45,794 nt of DNA from Microvirga tunisiensis (GCF_009296175.1 NZ_VOSK01000029.1:1-45794); one strand, 5' to 3'. Shown: positions 1 to 8,652, numbered from the stretch's first letter. Numbers and translations are program-made. Notes: generated by a model from the letters alone, not told the origin.

Positions 1-686
1 CGCAGCACGAGTTCGAGCCAGTCGAGCTGATGGGCGATCTCCGCCGCCAGCCGCGGCGGCAGGGGCCGACCATCCCCCGTGATCAGCTGCGCCAGGCGCG
101 GGCGGCGATCCGGCCGTAGCGGCTCGTAGTCGTCAATCCCCTGGGTGGCGCACAGCCCCTGAATCCGGTTGACGAGGCGAATACGCTCCTGCAGCAGCGT
201 GGCCCGCTCGCGGCTCGGGCGACGGGCATCCTCCTCGTCCGGCGACGGCGGGCGGACCATGGAGCAGACCTTCGGCTCGCCGCGGGACCACGCCATCAGC
301 GCCCGCAGCAGAGCCTGGGCATCCAAGCGGTCTGTTTTAACCCGCCGGGCCCGGCGGTCGACCTGCAGCGAACTCGGATCCATGACATGGCTGCTGACGC
401 CGTGCGCCTCGAGAAGGCGGTGCAGCCAGAACCCGTCGCGTCCGGCCTCGTAGCAGCACGACACCTGCGGGCGCACGCCGGTGCGGCGTTCCACGCGGGT
501 TCGGATGCGGGCGAGCAGGTCGAGCACTGCCTGTCCGTCCCCGGCGGGGAGCCGATGCAGCTCGATCTTGGCGGCATCAGGGGCATGCAGCGCCACCAGC
601 CAGGAGCGGCGGCTGAGTTCGAGAGCGAGATAGATCGTGTGGGTGCTGTGCGAGAATGAAGCGTCTGCTGAGGGCGAGTAGAGCAT
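1..686 (-). CDS. IS110-family transposase, partial (C-terminus beyond window)
   Basis: Reading the minus strand from the ATG at 686 gives a continuous frame to the window edge. It shows the IS110 N-terminal DEDD RNase H-like (RuvC-like) region: an acidic residue soon after the start (IYLALELS), the YEAGRDGFWLHR segment and the diagnostic VKTDRLDAQAL motif, followed by an arginine-rich helix (ERIRLVNRIQGL). IS110 enzymes move DNA with a RuvC-like domain plus a C-terminal Ser domain; the Ser domain lies outside the window. The gene is oriented away from the YVTN gene at 745, which appears to have lost its 5' end to this element. Family assignment is firm; whether the element is intact cannot be seen. 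Confidence 0.88.
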   Translation of the reverse strand, partial: MLYSPSADASFSHSTHTIYLALELSRRSWLVALHAPDAAKIELHRLPAGDGQAVLDLLARIRTRVERRTGVRPQVSCCYEAGRDGFWLHRLLEAHGVSSHVMDPSSLQVDRRARRVKTDRLDAQALLRALMAWSRGEPKVCSMVRPPSPDEEDARRPSRERATLLQERIRLVNRIQGLCATQGIDDYEPLRPDRRPRLAQLITGDGRPLPPRLAAEIAHQLDWLELVL

Positions 687-699
687 GAGCGGCCTCCGG

Positions 700-724
700 G
701 GTGAGGTGACCGCCTTACCTCACC
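700..724. repeat. Hairpin in the IS110 non-coding end
   Basis: GGTGAGGT (700-707) and ACCTCACC (717-724) form a perfect 8-bp inverted repeat with a 9-nt loop, 14 bp upstream of the transposase ATG. IS110/IS1111 elements lack classical terminal repeats but often carry subterminal inverted repeats or structured RNA in their ends. This is a candidate for such an end structure; function not shown. Confidence 0.5.
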
Positions 725-744
725 AATCCGGCGCTCACTGGCCC

Positions 745-1854
745 ATGAGATCTTATATGGTTGTGGGCAATGACGAAAAGCTCGTCTGGGACGACCAGGG
801 CAAGCCAGTCCTCTCTCCCGCAGGCCGCGACAGCGTCTTGATCGTCGACTTGGCAGACCCTGAAATGCCCAACATCATTGCCAATCTGCCCATCAAGAAC
901 TCAATCGTCGGACCGCCAGCGAATGTGGCTATTTCGCCGGATGGAGCGATTGCACTTGTTGCCGACTCGGTGGACGTGACAAAGGAAGGCGAGACCCTGA
1001 AGCAGGTGCTCGACAACAAGATTCATGTCATTGACCTCAACGCAACCCCGTCCCGCCTCGTTACGTCATTGACCGTCGGCAAGCAGCCCTCAGGTCTCGA
1101 TATTTCCGCCAAGGGAGACCAAGCCCTTGTTGCCAACCGAGGTGATGGGACTGTGAGCCTGCTGTCGATCAGGGGGACACAGGTGACCATGACCGACACC
1201 GTCGCACTCGGGTCGCCGGCTGATCAGGTGGCCGCTGTCGCGTTTACTCCGGACGGTCGCAGGGCGCTGGTGGTCAAGTTCGCGAGCCACAAGGTTTCGG
1301 TGATTGAAATCCAGGATGGCAAGCTCGCCTACAACAAGCTCGACCTGCCGACCGGACCCTGGCCCTACAATGTCGCAGTAGCGCCGTCGGGCCAGATCGC
1401 CCTCACGGCCGACAACGGAAATGCCGGTGCCTCGGACGGCAGCGTTGACATGGTGAGCGTTGTTGACCTGGAGGCTACCCCTCCCCGCATTGTGGACCGT
1501 GTGGTCGTGGGGGACGGCCCCGAAGGATTAGCAATCAGCCCGACAGGCAATCTTGCAGCCACCGCGATCCTGAGTGGCGGTAACTCGGCTAAAACCGCCT
1601 ATTTCTACAATCCCGCCGGTACGGTCACGATCCTGAAGATTGATGGCAAGCAGGTGGTGCGCCTGAAGGATATCGAGGTGGGCAGTTTACCGGAGCCGGT
1701 CTGCTTCACGCCGGATGGCCGCTATCTGTATGTCGGTAACTACCTCGACCAGGATTTCTCAATCCTCAAAGTTGAGGGTACTGAGGTGACGGCCACAGGT
1801 AAGCGCTTCAAAGTGCCGGGCCATCCAGCCTCCGCGCGCATGAGTGCCCGCTAA
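745..1854 (+). pseudogene. YVTN-type beta-propeller protein, 5' end removed by IS110
   Basis: The frame from about 745 encodes roughly 370 residues of a seven-bladed YVTN/lactonase-like propeller: repeated blades of the form SPDG..ALVAN..D.TVSLL, for example near 927, 1095, 1240, 1520 and 1705, and an intact C-terminus. Family members are periplasmic with a signal peptide and about 50 more N-terminal residues. Here the frame is open back to an ATG at 685, but residues before HWPMRSYMVV are translated IS110 end sequence, with no signal peptide. The junction is probably at about 730-745. An IS-supplied start at 685 could still give a cytoplasmic propeller, so a low level of product is possible. 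The substrate of the intact protein is unknown. Confidence 0.75.
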
Positions 1855-2586
1855 TCGAATCGCCGGTGTGTCTTCCAGCGCAGATACAGGACTTAATCGG
1901 GATCAAACTTTCGTATTCCGCTGATTGAAGGTCAGCTCGTAAGCGCTGAAGCGGACCAGGCGCCAACGTCTCAGGAGTGCCAAAGCGGACCCTCGCATTT
2001 CAAGAGCACCCTTGGATGGTGCAGGGCCCGTGATCCACTTGCGCTCAATGGCGCCGGACGAGTCGCCCCCTGAGTTCGTCCCGGAAGCGTCGGTCCGGAC
2101 GCGGATTGAAGATCATGGAGAGTGTTTCCCCGACTACAGCCAACCAGCGCATGTTCCCTCTCGCGTGTTGTTTGCGGCATCTTGCTCAAGGCGCCGTTGG
2201 CGGTCAAACTGGACAGTTTGTCGCTTTCGGGCTCGCGAGCGTTCAGCCCGTGGCGGCGAGTTCCAATAAAGCGAGATGTTGGCCCTTCAGCCAGCTCTGG
2301 GTCATAGAGTAGCGAACAGCAATTTAAATGAAGGTCGGATCCCCGTCTCACAAGCGGACCAAAGCGGCATTCGGTAGCAAACGCCACCAGATCGTCCATT
2401 GCCATGTCCCCGGTCCCGTTGACGCAACAGCTCCTGCGGCTGCGGAAACAGACCATCCGATGTTATCGCCAATGCGAAACACCACTGGTATCATGGGCAG
2501 GACTGTTGAGACGTCCCGCGAGTTGAGGGATCGGCTGCGGACGCATCAGGGGCCTACCTGGCGTATCTCTCCAGGGAGAGACGGCT
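1855..2586. other. Gene-free stretch with scattered repeats
   Basis: No convincing coding region: the ORFs here have no recognisable family, no good ribosome site and overlap on both strands. It contains several AAGCGGAC words (near 1953, 1982 and 2353) and one copy of the GCTACCGAATGCCG repeat on the minus strand. The ribosome site of the cyclase gene (GGGAGAG) lies at its right end. Confidence 0.5.
2365..2380 (-). repeat. Short dispersed repeat, copy 1
   Basis: Read on the minus strand this is TTGCTACCGAATGCCG. Related copies occur at 4911-4927 and 5025-5041 on the plus strand, so copies bracket the cyclase gene on both sides. Confidence 0.5.
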
Positions 2587-4775
2587 ATGGCAACAGCATG
2601 GGTCGAGCGGCGGCTGTCGGCGATCCTGGCGGCGGATGTCGTCAGCTATTCCCACCTCGTTGAACAGGACGAGGCTGGTACCCTGTCGGCGTTGAAGGGC
2701 CTGCGATGCGAGGTCATCGAACCGCTGCTGGCGGTGCACCATGGTCGAATCGTCAAGTTGATGGGCGACGGAGCCATTGCCGAGTTCGGCTCGGTAGTCG
2801 ACGCTGTGGCCTGCGCGGTTGGCGTGCAGAACGGCGCAGCGGAGCGGCAGACCGATGTGCCGGCCGAGCACCGCATCCTGTTTCGAATCGGCATCAATCT
2901 TGGCGACGTCGTGGTCGAGGGGGAGGACCTCCTCGGCGATGGTGTCAACGTGGCGGCCCGGCTGGAGCAATTGTGCGACCCGGGCGGGGTTCTGGTCTCC
3001 GGCACGGCTTATGATCAACTTCAGGGCAAGCTCGACCTGATCCTGGACTTCGTCGGCGAGCAGCGGGTGAAGAACATCAGCCGACCAGTGCGAACCTATC
3101 GTGTCCGGCTAAAGGGCTCGCGGCCGAGCTTGCGACTCCACGTGCGGCGCTTTCGCCGATGGGTCGCCACTGGGGCGGCCATACTGGTCGTGCTGGTCAT
3201 TGGACCCATACTCTGGCGGCGTCCGTGGGAACCGCGGCTGGAGGCCGCATCCGTCGAGCGGATGGCCCTGCCGCTACCCGATAAGCCTTCGATCGCGGTC
3301 CTGCCGTTTGCCAATCTGAGTGGCGATCCGGAGCAGGAGTACTTCGTCGACGGCATGACCGAGGACCTCATCACCGACCTGTCGAAGGTCGCGGGGCTGT
3401 TCGTTGTCGCCCGGAACTCGGTCTTTCCCTTCAAGGGCCGAGCCGTGACTGCGCGTGAGGTGGCGGAGAAGTTAGGCGTGCGCTACGTACTGGAAGGCAG
3501 CGTGCGCCGGGCCGGTGACCAAGTGCGTGTCAATGCGCAGCTCATCGACGCGACCACGGGCGGGCACCTCTGGGCTGAGCGTCACGACGGCAACGCCAAG
3601 GACATATTCGCCGTTCAGGACCAGTTCGTCCAAATCATCGTTCAGGCTTTGGCGCTCAACCTCTCGAAGGGCGAGCAGGAGGAAATCGGTCGCGGGCAGA
3701 CAAAGAGCATCGCTGCGCGCGAGGCCTTCCAGCGCGCCTGGGAACTCTATCTCCGCTTCGCCCCTGCGGAGAACGCACGGGCGGCGAGCGAGTTGAAAGC
3801 CGCGATCGCTCTCGATCCGAACTACGGGAGGGCCTATGCCGCCCTGGCGCTGGTCTATTTCCGGGCGGTGCATGGCACTGGAGCGAGCCGTTGGGCATGA
3901 GCGTCGAACAAGCGTCCGACGCGGCACGCCTCTACTTACGCGAGGCGAAGTCGCGGCCGTCATCGCTTGCGAACGTCGCGGCGGCGCATTTCGCCCTGTT
4001 CCGTGGGCGGCATGATGACGCCTTTGCCGACGCGGCGCGGGCTCTTGCACTCGATCCGAATGATCCCGAAGCTCATCTCGGCATGGCCTGGGCCATGATC
4101 ACAACCGGCAAGCCGCAAGCCGGGCTGGAATTCATCGAGACCGCCATGCGGCTCAATCCAAATTACCCCAGCCATTATGCCCTGGCCCAGGGCATAGCTC
4201 TGTTTACAAAAGGTGATCTCGACGAGGCCGCGCGTGTACTCGCAAAGGCGATCCAGGGCGACCCGCACGCCATCGAACTGGCGCCTCCCCTCGCTGCGAC
4301 GTACGCACACCTCGGACGGCGGCGGGAGGCACGCGAACTGCTCTTGATGTGGAAGCCGGGAGCGAGCCAATCGGAGTTAGAGTATTATCCGATTGCCTAT
4401 AGACTTCCGTACAGGTGGTCTGCCGCGGCAACTAAAACGGCAGAGCGGCTGTTCGACGGCCTCAGCGTTGCCGCGTTGCCGATGGAGGTGACGGTACCGA
4501 ACCTTATAAATGCTTTGGAACAGGGCACTGTCTTCGAGCGCGGGCGGGCGGTAAGAACTCTGGGCCAATTCGGGGGCCAAGCTGGGGAGGCGGTTCCAGC
4601 CCTAATCCGCGTTCTCGCCAATGAAAGACCGCCCGTGCGCTGGCAGGCCATCATTGCTTTGAGGAAAATCGGCCCTGCGGCGCGGGCGGCCCTTCCTGCC
4701 CTCGCTGCCATCCAAGATGATGACTTGCTCGGATCCGACGCGAAGGATGCCGTGAAGGAGATCGAGAACAGGTGA
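2587..4775 (+). pseudogene. Class III adenylate/guanylate cyclase with TolB-like, TPR and HEAT repeats, frameshifted
   Basis: The first frame (2587-3900) starts after GGGAGAGACGGCT. Residues about 5-175 are a class III nucleotide cyclase with both metal-binding Asp contexts (AADVVSYS and MGDGAIAEF) and the GDGVNVAARLE motif. A transmembrane helix follows (about 197-213), then a TolB-like domain (SIAVLPFANLSGDPEQEYF). The frame ends at 3900 just as TPR repeats begin. The second frame (3891-4775) continues with TPRs and ends in two HEAT-type repeats (about 4540-4760). Restoring one base near 3877-3880 gives VHGT-WSEPLGMSVEQ and joins the two frames. The simplest reading is a single-base deletion, or a sequence error. 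An intact relative without TM or HEAT lies at 41486. Confidence 0.85.
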
Positions 4776-4910
4776 CCTGCGGTAGAAAGCGCGTTCAGGC
4801 CAGGACAATGAGGACGGCTGGCTGCCCTCTCTTCCTCTTCAACTCTCACGTTCCACACAACACCAGAGGACCCGGAGGGTCCCCGGCAAGCCAAGTCAGA
4901 TTTGGCGGCT

Positions 4911-4927
4911 TGTGCTACCGAATGCCG
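4911..4927 (+). repeat. Short dispersed repeat, copy 2
   Basis: TGTGCTACCGAATGCCG; matches the minus-strand copy at 2365-2380 in 15 of 16 aligned bases. Confidence 0.5.
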
Positions 4928-4938
4928 AAGTTTTAGAC

Positions 4939-4973
4939 GGGGTCCGACAGCCTGACCCCACAAGCATTGTGGG
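4939..4973 (+). terminator. Tandem hairpins downstream of the cyclase gene
   Basis: GGGGTC (4939-4944) pairs with GACCCC (4954-4959), and overlapping it CCCACA (4957-4962) pairs with TGTGGG (4968-4973), followed by ACTATTT. The two stems share bases and are mutually exclusive. This could be a weak terminator or a REP-like element; there is no long T-run. Confidence 0.35.
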
Positions 4974-5024
4974 ACTATTTAAGCGCAAAAAGCTTGTTCA
5001 ATCAGTACTCAGCACTTGGTGGTC

Positions 5025-5041
5025 TTTGCTACAGAATGCCG
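5025..5041 (+). repeat. Short dispersed repeat, copy 3
   Basis: TTTGCTACAGAATGCCG, one mismatch from copy 1 over the shared 16 bases. Confidence 0.45.
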
Positions 5042-5081
5042 GACCAAAGTGCTACTTCGGCCTCATGCCAAGCGCGGACCA

Positions 5082-5399
5082 TTACCGTAACTCCGGTGGC
5101 GAAGAGGCACCGATTGGCGCCGCCTGGAGGCGCTGGAGCCGTCTCATCACAAGGCGACTGTCTCTCGTTTGACCCGAGCCCATCCGGCCTTCCTTTTGTT
5201 GAGGGCAAACGGCTTCACAGTCGTAGTCGTGGTGGTCCCGCCTGCATTGCTCCGAGCAATCCTCGTTACCGCACGCCTCGAGGCACGTCTTGAGGACTGG
5301 AGCGCATGGACGGCACTGACCCTGGCTCGACCGGTTCGTTTCCTGCGCGAGAGCGGTGGCCGCCGTCACGAGCAGCACGGAGACCAACAGAGCTCGCAT
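5082..5399 (-). CDS. Small secreted cysteine-rich protein, unknown function
   Basis: The start at 5399 is chosen because AAGGAGG lies just upstream and translation there begins directly with a signal peptide, MRALLVSVLLVTAATALAQ, with cleavage probably after ALA. The mature part has eight cysteines in about 40 residues (CRPC, TCLEAC, DCSEQC, DCEAVC), spaced like a small disulfide-bonded or metal-binding module, then a basic low-complexity tail. About 105 residues in all. No family recognised. It probably acts in the periplasm or outside the cell. It lies between two damaged loci and has no operon partner. Confidence 0.65.
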   Translation of the reverse strand: MRALLVSVLLVTAATALAQETNRSSQGQCRPCAPVLKTCLEACGNEDCSEQCRRDHHDYDCEAVCPQQKEGRMGSGQTRDSRLVMRRLQRLQAAPIGASSPPELR

Positions 5400-5556
5400 A
5401 TCATCCTCCTTCCGGGAGCAGCGCAAGATGTGTTCGCGATTGAGCGCTAAGAGAGAACGGATCGACAACTCCTTGAGCAGGACTTGAAGTGTGTCCCTAT
5501 GCGTGCGGCACCATCACCTCGACATGCATTGGGTAACCCACTGTTGTTCTCTCATC

Positions 5557-6206
5557 CTATCCGCAAAGCCGACCAAGCAGTGTCACTTGCTCTGGCGGAT
5601 CTTCCGAGGCCAACCCCTGTTCGCGTAGGGCCTCAAGCGTGACGCCGTCGAAGGCCACGATCCGGACGAGCACGCGCAGCCGCTCGTGGGCGCCCAGCGC
5701 CTGCTCAAAGGCAGAAACCAGGAGATGCATGTCATCCCGGCGGATGCGCCCGTTCACCTCGAATGCGATCACGTCCGGCCTGGTCGTTTCGATGAGGCGG
5801 ACCGAGGGCGGTGCCAGCGCCGCCTCGGGCTCACCGGTCGTGATCGGCCGGGCCACCCAGGTCAGCGCTTCGTCCCGGTCCTCCGGCGCGAAGGTGCGGA
5901 TCTCGATCTGAGGCAGGATGCGGCCTTGCATCTGGACGATCCGGCGCACCCACTCCTGCTCGGTCACACCGCCATTCGGGCGAAGCGGCGCAACTCGCTC
6001 AAATGGCGAAGCCCGTAGCCGAGATCGCGGGCGAACGCGCCCGGCGTCATGCCTGACATGGCGACCTCCGCATAGAGCGCAATACGGTCCTGACGAGCCA
6101 GGGCTTCCTCGACTGCGGCGATGCAGCGCTCCACATCCTCCTTTTCGATGCGTCCGCTCACGCGCATGGAGACCACATGCTCGGCGCCAGGCAGAACTTC
6201 CAGCAC
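5557..6206 (-). pseudogene. Tandem SpoIIAA-like (STAS-related) domain protein, frameshifted
   Basis: Frame 1 (6206-5964, 80 residues) starts MLEVLPGAEHVVSMRVSGRI, the usual opening of SpoIIAA-like proteins. Frame 2 (5967-5557) opens with TEQEWVRRIVQ...IRTF..EDRDEALTWV, which is the normal second half of the same domain, and then carries a second SpoIIAA-like domain (VIAFEVNGRIRRDDMHLLVSAFEQAL). Adding one G at the GGTGTGA overlap gives a continuous MAVVTEQEW. Either one base was lost from a GG run, or the pair is translated by coupling across the 4-base overlap. SpoIIAA-like proteins are small cytoplasmic STAS-fold proteins of unclear function in Proteobacteria. Confidence 0.7.
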
Positions 6207-6256
6207 GACGGCACCCTCCCAGATGTCAGACTACCCCTGCGATCCGGCGTGGCCTC

Positions 6257-6286
6257 ATTATAGGGCGTCACACCACGATGTGGTGT
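6257..6286 (-). promoter_or_regulatory. Probable promoter and operator of the SpoIIAA-like gene
   Basis: On the minus strand a perfect TATAAT lies at 6262-6257, about 50 bp upstream of the ATG at 6206. Immediately upstream is a perfect palindrome, ACACCAC-GAT-GTGGTGT (6270-6286), placed in the spacer/-35 region, where a bound repressor would block RNA polymerase. Confidence 0.5.
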
Positions 6287-6318
6287 TCCAGTGAGCGCAC
6301 AGCAGCCGCGATCTGTCC

Positions 6319-6812
6319 TACTTGGCAACGCTCGAGGTGATGGAGGTAATCACCTCGGATGTCTTCAGGAAGGCAGCATCCCGATCCGTAATGCCATGCC
6401 GGCGGGCGAGGTACTGGAAATTATTATAGACCGTCCACACTGTGCCGGTTTCGTCTTCTGTCACTAACAGCCGCACCGGCCTGTCAATGCCCGCATTCGG
6501 GTTGGAGGTAATGAACTGCTAGCCGAGTGCCGGATTGCCGAACACCAGAAGCGTGGACGGCCTGAGCTTAATGCCGGCCTCGGAGGCAAGCTTCGATTGG
6601 TCGACGGCGAAGAAGAACATGATGCCCTTTGCCGCGACATCCTGTTTGATCCGGTCGATGGTGTCAGCGAATGGATAAGCGCTTTTCACGCGCACGATGC
6701 CATTCTCGAACACCTGCCGGCCAGGATCCTCCGCTCTGGTCGGGACGGGCGCGAGAGCGAGCGCGAAAGGGATCAGGGCAGCGGCATAAAGGCCTGCAAT
6801 GCGGGTAGCCAT
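6319..6812 (-). pseudogene. Exported DUF302-domain protein with an in-frame amber codon
   Basis: The start at 6812 follows AAGGAG and opens with a signal peptide (MATRIAGLYAAALIPFALALA, cleavage near TRA-ED). The DUF302 domain follows: GIVRVKSAYPFADTIDRIKQDVAAKGIMFFFAVDQS, then LRPSTLLVFGNPALG. A TAG at 6519-6521 interrupts at the position where relatives have an ordinary residue. The same frame then continues cleanly with QFITSNPNAGIDRPVRLLV and on to a natural TAG at 6319. This is a single nonsense change, not a frameshift. DUF302 proteins are small, often oxidative or chlorine-stress-associated, and of unsettled biochemistry. A composite promoter lies at 6890-6929. Confidence 0.78.
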
Positions 6813-6889
6813 CGGGCACTCCTTCGGGTTGCCGCCCACGCACCGCGCGTGAGCCATGGCAGCAGCATGGACAAGGCCGCCTGCCTGTT

Positions 6890-6929
6890 GAAATACCGAG
6901 TGGCTCCCAAATCCATACCCATCAGCTAT
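6890..6929 (-). promoter_or_regulatory. Composite LysR-type promoter element, site A (DUF302 gene)
   Basis: Minus strand: ATAG (6929-6926), N7, GTAT, N16, CGGTATTTC (6898-6890). A CATGCTG -10-like word follows after 20 nt. It lies 78 bp upstream of the DUF302 start. Spacing is identical to the seven other copies in this window. Confidence 0.68.
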
Positions 6930-7005
6930 CGTCACCTAATGGCGGAGCCAGCGTCCGCGACGTGCGAGGGATGAGGCCTCGCCTGCAGCCAATCGTGCTG
7001 CCGTC

Positions 7006-7045
7006 ATAGCCGCCGGCTATCGGCTCCATTGTTCAACGGTATTTC
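7006..7045 (+). promoter_or_regulatory. Composite LysR-type promoter element, site F (HvfC-like gene)
   Basis: ATAGC-CGCCG-GCTAT (7006-7020) is a perfect interrupted palindrome with the T-N11-A pattern of LysR sites. N16 then separates CTAT from CGGTATTTC (7037-7045); GATTATG follows after exactly 20 nt. It lies 77 bp from site A and is divergent from it, so one intergenic region holds two back-to-back copies. Confidence 0.72.
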
Positions 7046-7162
7046 AACCGTACGGCCCTTTCCGGGATTATGTCCCAACCGGCAGCGCAAGCAGGGACGA
7101 AGCTCCGTTTCGAGGAATCAGATCAATGCTTCCTGGCTGCTGGAACGGAACGGGAGGGAACT

Positions 7163-7834
7163 GTGGGATCTTCAGCCTCCGGCATGCGCTCCGACGTCGC
7201 TAGCCTCACCGAGGCGCTGGCAACCCGGTTCCCCGTCTGCCGGTCGCTTGCGGGGGAGGATGTCTTCCGGGCCATGGCGCACGCCTTTATTGCGTTGTCG
7301 CCGCCCCTCTTTCCCGTGCCCATGACCTACGGCGACGACTTTGGTGATTTCATCGACACTTTCCCGCCGGCCCACCCGGTGCCGTATCTCGGGGACGTGG
7401 CGCGTCTCGAGGCAGCGCGAACCCGTGCCTCTCATGCGGCGGATGCAAACCCTTTGACCGTCGGGGAGCTTGCTGCTTTCGCCCCTTATGCCTGGGAGCG
7501 GTGTCTGGCCGTTCTCCATCCCTCCGTTCAGGTCGTGAGATCCACCTACCCTATCGTGACGATCTGGGAGGCGCACGCCACTGAGTCCCAAGGCCCGGTT
7601 ACCAGTTCAAGGCCGGAGGACGCCCTGATCGCCCGTCCGGATCTTGGAGTCGAGGTCCATCGGCTGCCGCCTGGGGGCGCGGTTTTCATCCAGCACCTGA
7701 TGAGCAAGGCGACGTTCAGGGAGGCGGCGGACAAGGCTGCTGTGGCCGACCCACGGTTTGATCTCGTCACAAGTCTGAGCATGCTTCTCAGCCATCACCT
7801 GATCGTCGGGCTCAACTCACGCGCCGACCGTTGA
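7163..7834 (+). CDS. HvfC/BufC-type (DUF2063) protein, N-terminally short, orphan
   Basis: The central part matches the HvfC/BufC N-terminal domain: SLTEALATRFPV, GEDVFRAMAHAFIALSPPLFPVP, YGDDFGDFI, PVPYLGDVARLEAA, SHAADANPL. A GTG at 7163 preceded by GGGAGGGAACT is chosen. The frame is open back to an ATG at 7070, but that stretch has no good ribosome site and does not resemble the family. Relatives carry a further N-terminal stretch with RFAVYRNNV, which is missing here, so the gene may be 5'-damaged. HvfC normally sits beside HvfB (DUF692) and a small Cys-containing precursor in RiPP-like copper/stress loci; neither is present. A composite promoter lies upstream. Confidence 0.7.
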   Translation: MGSSASGMRSDVASLTEALATRFPVCRSLAGEDVFRAMAHAFIALSPPLFPVPMTYGDDFGDFIDTFPPAHPVPYLGDVARLEAARTRASHAADANPLTVGELAAFAPYAWERCLAVLHPSVQVVRSTYPIVTIWEAHATESQGPVTSSRPEDALIARPDLGVEVHRLPPGGAVFIQHLMSKATFREAADKAAVADPRFDLVTSLSMLLSHHLIVGLNSRADR

Positions 7835-7923
7835 TCTGAGCCGGGAAAACTGTGGCCGTCACTGGTTGCATGTATGAAATCATCCAGTCGGGAGCCGCGC
7901 TCAACGCGGTGGGCCTGAATGCG

Positions 7924-8502
7924 TCAATACGGCGTGCCCTCAGTCCGCTGACGCCGCAGCGCCTCAGCGTACCAGACCAGCTCGTCGAAGAAGCGCCCGG
8001 CCGACTTGTCGAGCCAGGGCTGCTGCGGGTTCCCTTCTGGGTCGAGGGTTTTGCCGATCTCGGGGACCGGCAGCAGGGATGGGATGCTGGGCATCCCGAG
8101 TTCGCAGAGCATCGCTCGCAGCTGCATGGCGGCCCTGACGCCGCCAAAACGCCCGCCCGAGTAGCAGACGATGGCGGAGGGCCGCCAGAAATACTCCTCC
8201 AGGAAGTGATCCAGCGTGTTCGACAGGCCAGGTGGGATGCTGTGGTTGTACTCGCCGGACACGACCACGAAGGCATCTGCCCGTCGGAAGAGCTCCGCGA
8301 GACGCTCGAGAGTCTCGGGTGCCTCTCCCTTGGGATATTCCTTGTACATGCGATCGAGCAGCGGCAGCTTCAGCTCGACCGGATCCACCAGGGGCGCTTC
8401 ATGTCCTCGGTTCTCAAGATAGCGAATGATGAAGCGGGCGGCCTTCAGGCCCTGGCGGTCGGAGCGGATGGAACCCAGGATCACTGGCATAAGAAGCGGC
8501 AT
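7924..8502 (-). CDS. NADPH-dependent FMN reductase family flavoprotein
   Basis: 192 residues, start after GAGGATGAG. The flavodoxin-like fold begins LMPVILGSIRSDRQG (phosphate-binding loop for FMN), continues with VVVSGEYNHSIPPGLSNTLDHF (the isoalloxazine-contacting G-E-Y-N motif of the NAD(P)H:FMN reductase / azoreductase-like group) and YSGGRFGGVRAAMQLR. Length and motif order are normal. Such cytoplasmic enzymes reduce quinones, azo compounds or free flavin with NADPH. It converges with the HvfC-like gene and is divergent from the receiver-like gene, with composite site G (8613-8652) between them. It may share that regulation, because the ATAG-N7-CTAT core is symmetric. Confidence 0.85.
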   Translation of the reverse strand: MPLLMPVILGSIRSDRQGLKAARFIIRYLENRGHEAPLVDPVELKLPLLDRMYKEYPKGEAPETLERLAELFRRADAFVVVSGEYNHSIPPGLSNTLDHFLEEYFWRPSAIVCYSGGRFGGVRAAMQLRAMLCELGMPSIPSLLPVPEIGKTLDPEGNPQQPWLDKSAGRFFDELVWYAEALRRQRTEGTPY

Positions 8503-8612
8503 CTCATCCTCCTGTTCGATCGGGTGTGGCTGCTGTCGGCCGCGATCCCAAGCCCCTGTCGCAGTCTTGGGATCACTGGCGTCATCGTACCAGCCCGTTG
8601 CCAGAAGCGCTC

Positions 8613-8652
8613 ATAGACGGATCCTATCGACATGGCAGGCAACAGGTATTTC
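8613..8652 (+). promoter_or_regulatory. Composite LysR-type promoter element, site G (receiver-like gene)
   Basis: ATAG (8613-8616), N7, CTAT (8624-8627), N16, AGGTATTTC (8644-8652), with CACCATG after exactly 20 nt. It lies 84 bp upstream of the receiver-domain gene. Confidence 0.7.

Larger units (their letters stand above)
4776..5081. other. Intergenic stretch with hairpins and short repeats
   Basis: No gene seen. It holds two plus-strand copies of the GCTACCGAATGCCG-type repeat and the hairpins at 4939-4973. Confidence 0.5.

Noticed and set aside
1971..2456. 161-codon minus-strand ORF before the cyclase gene
   Set aside because: No ribosome site, no family match, and short ORFs overlap it on the other strand; sequence is repeat-like.
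3877..3891. Programmed frameshifting in the cyclase gene
   Set aside because: No slippery heptamer or downstream structure was visible; a one-base loss is simpler and parallels the other broken genes.
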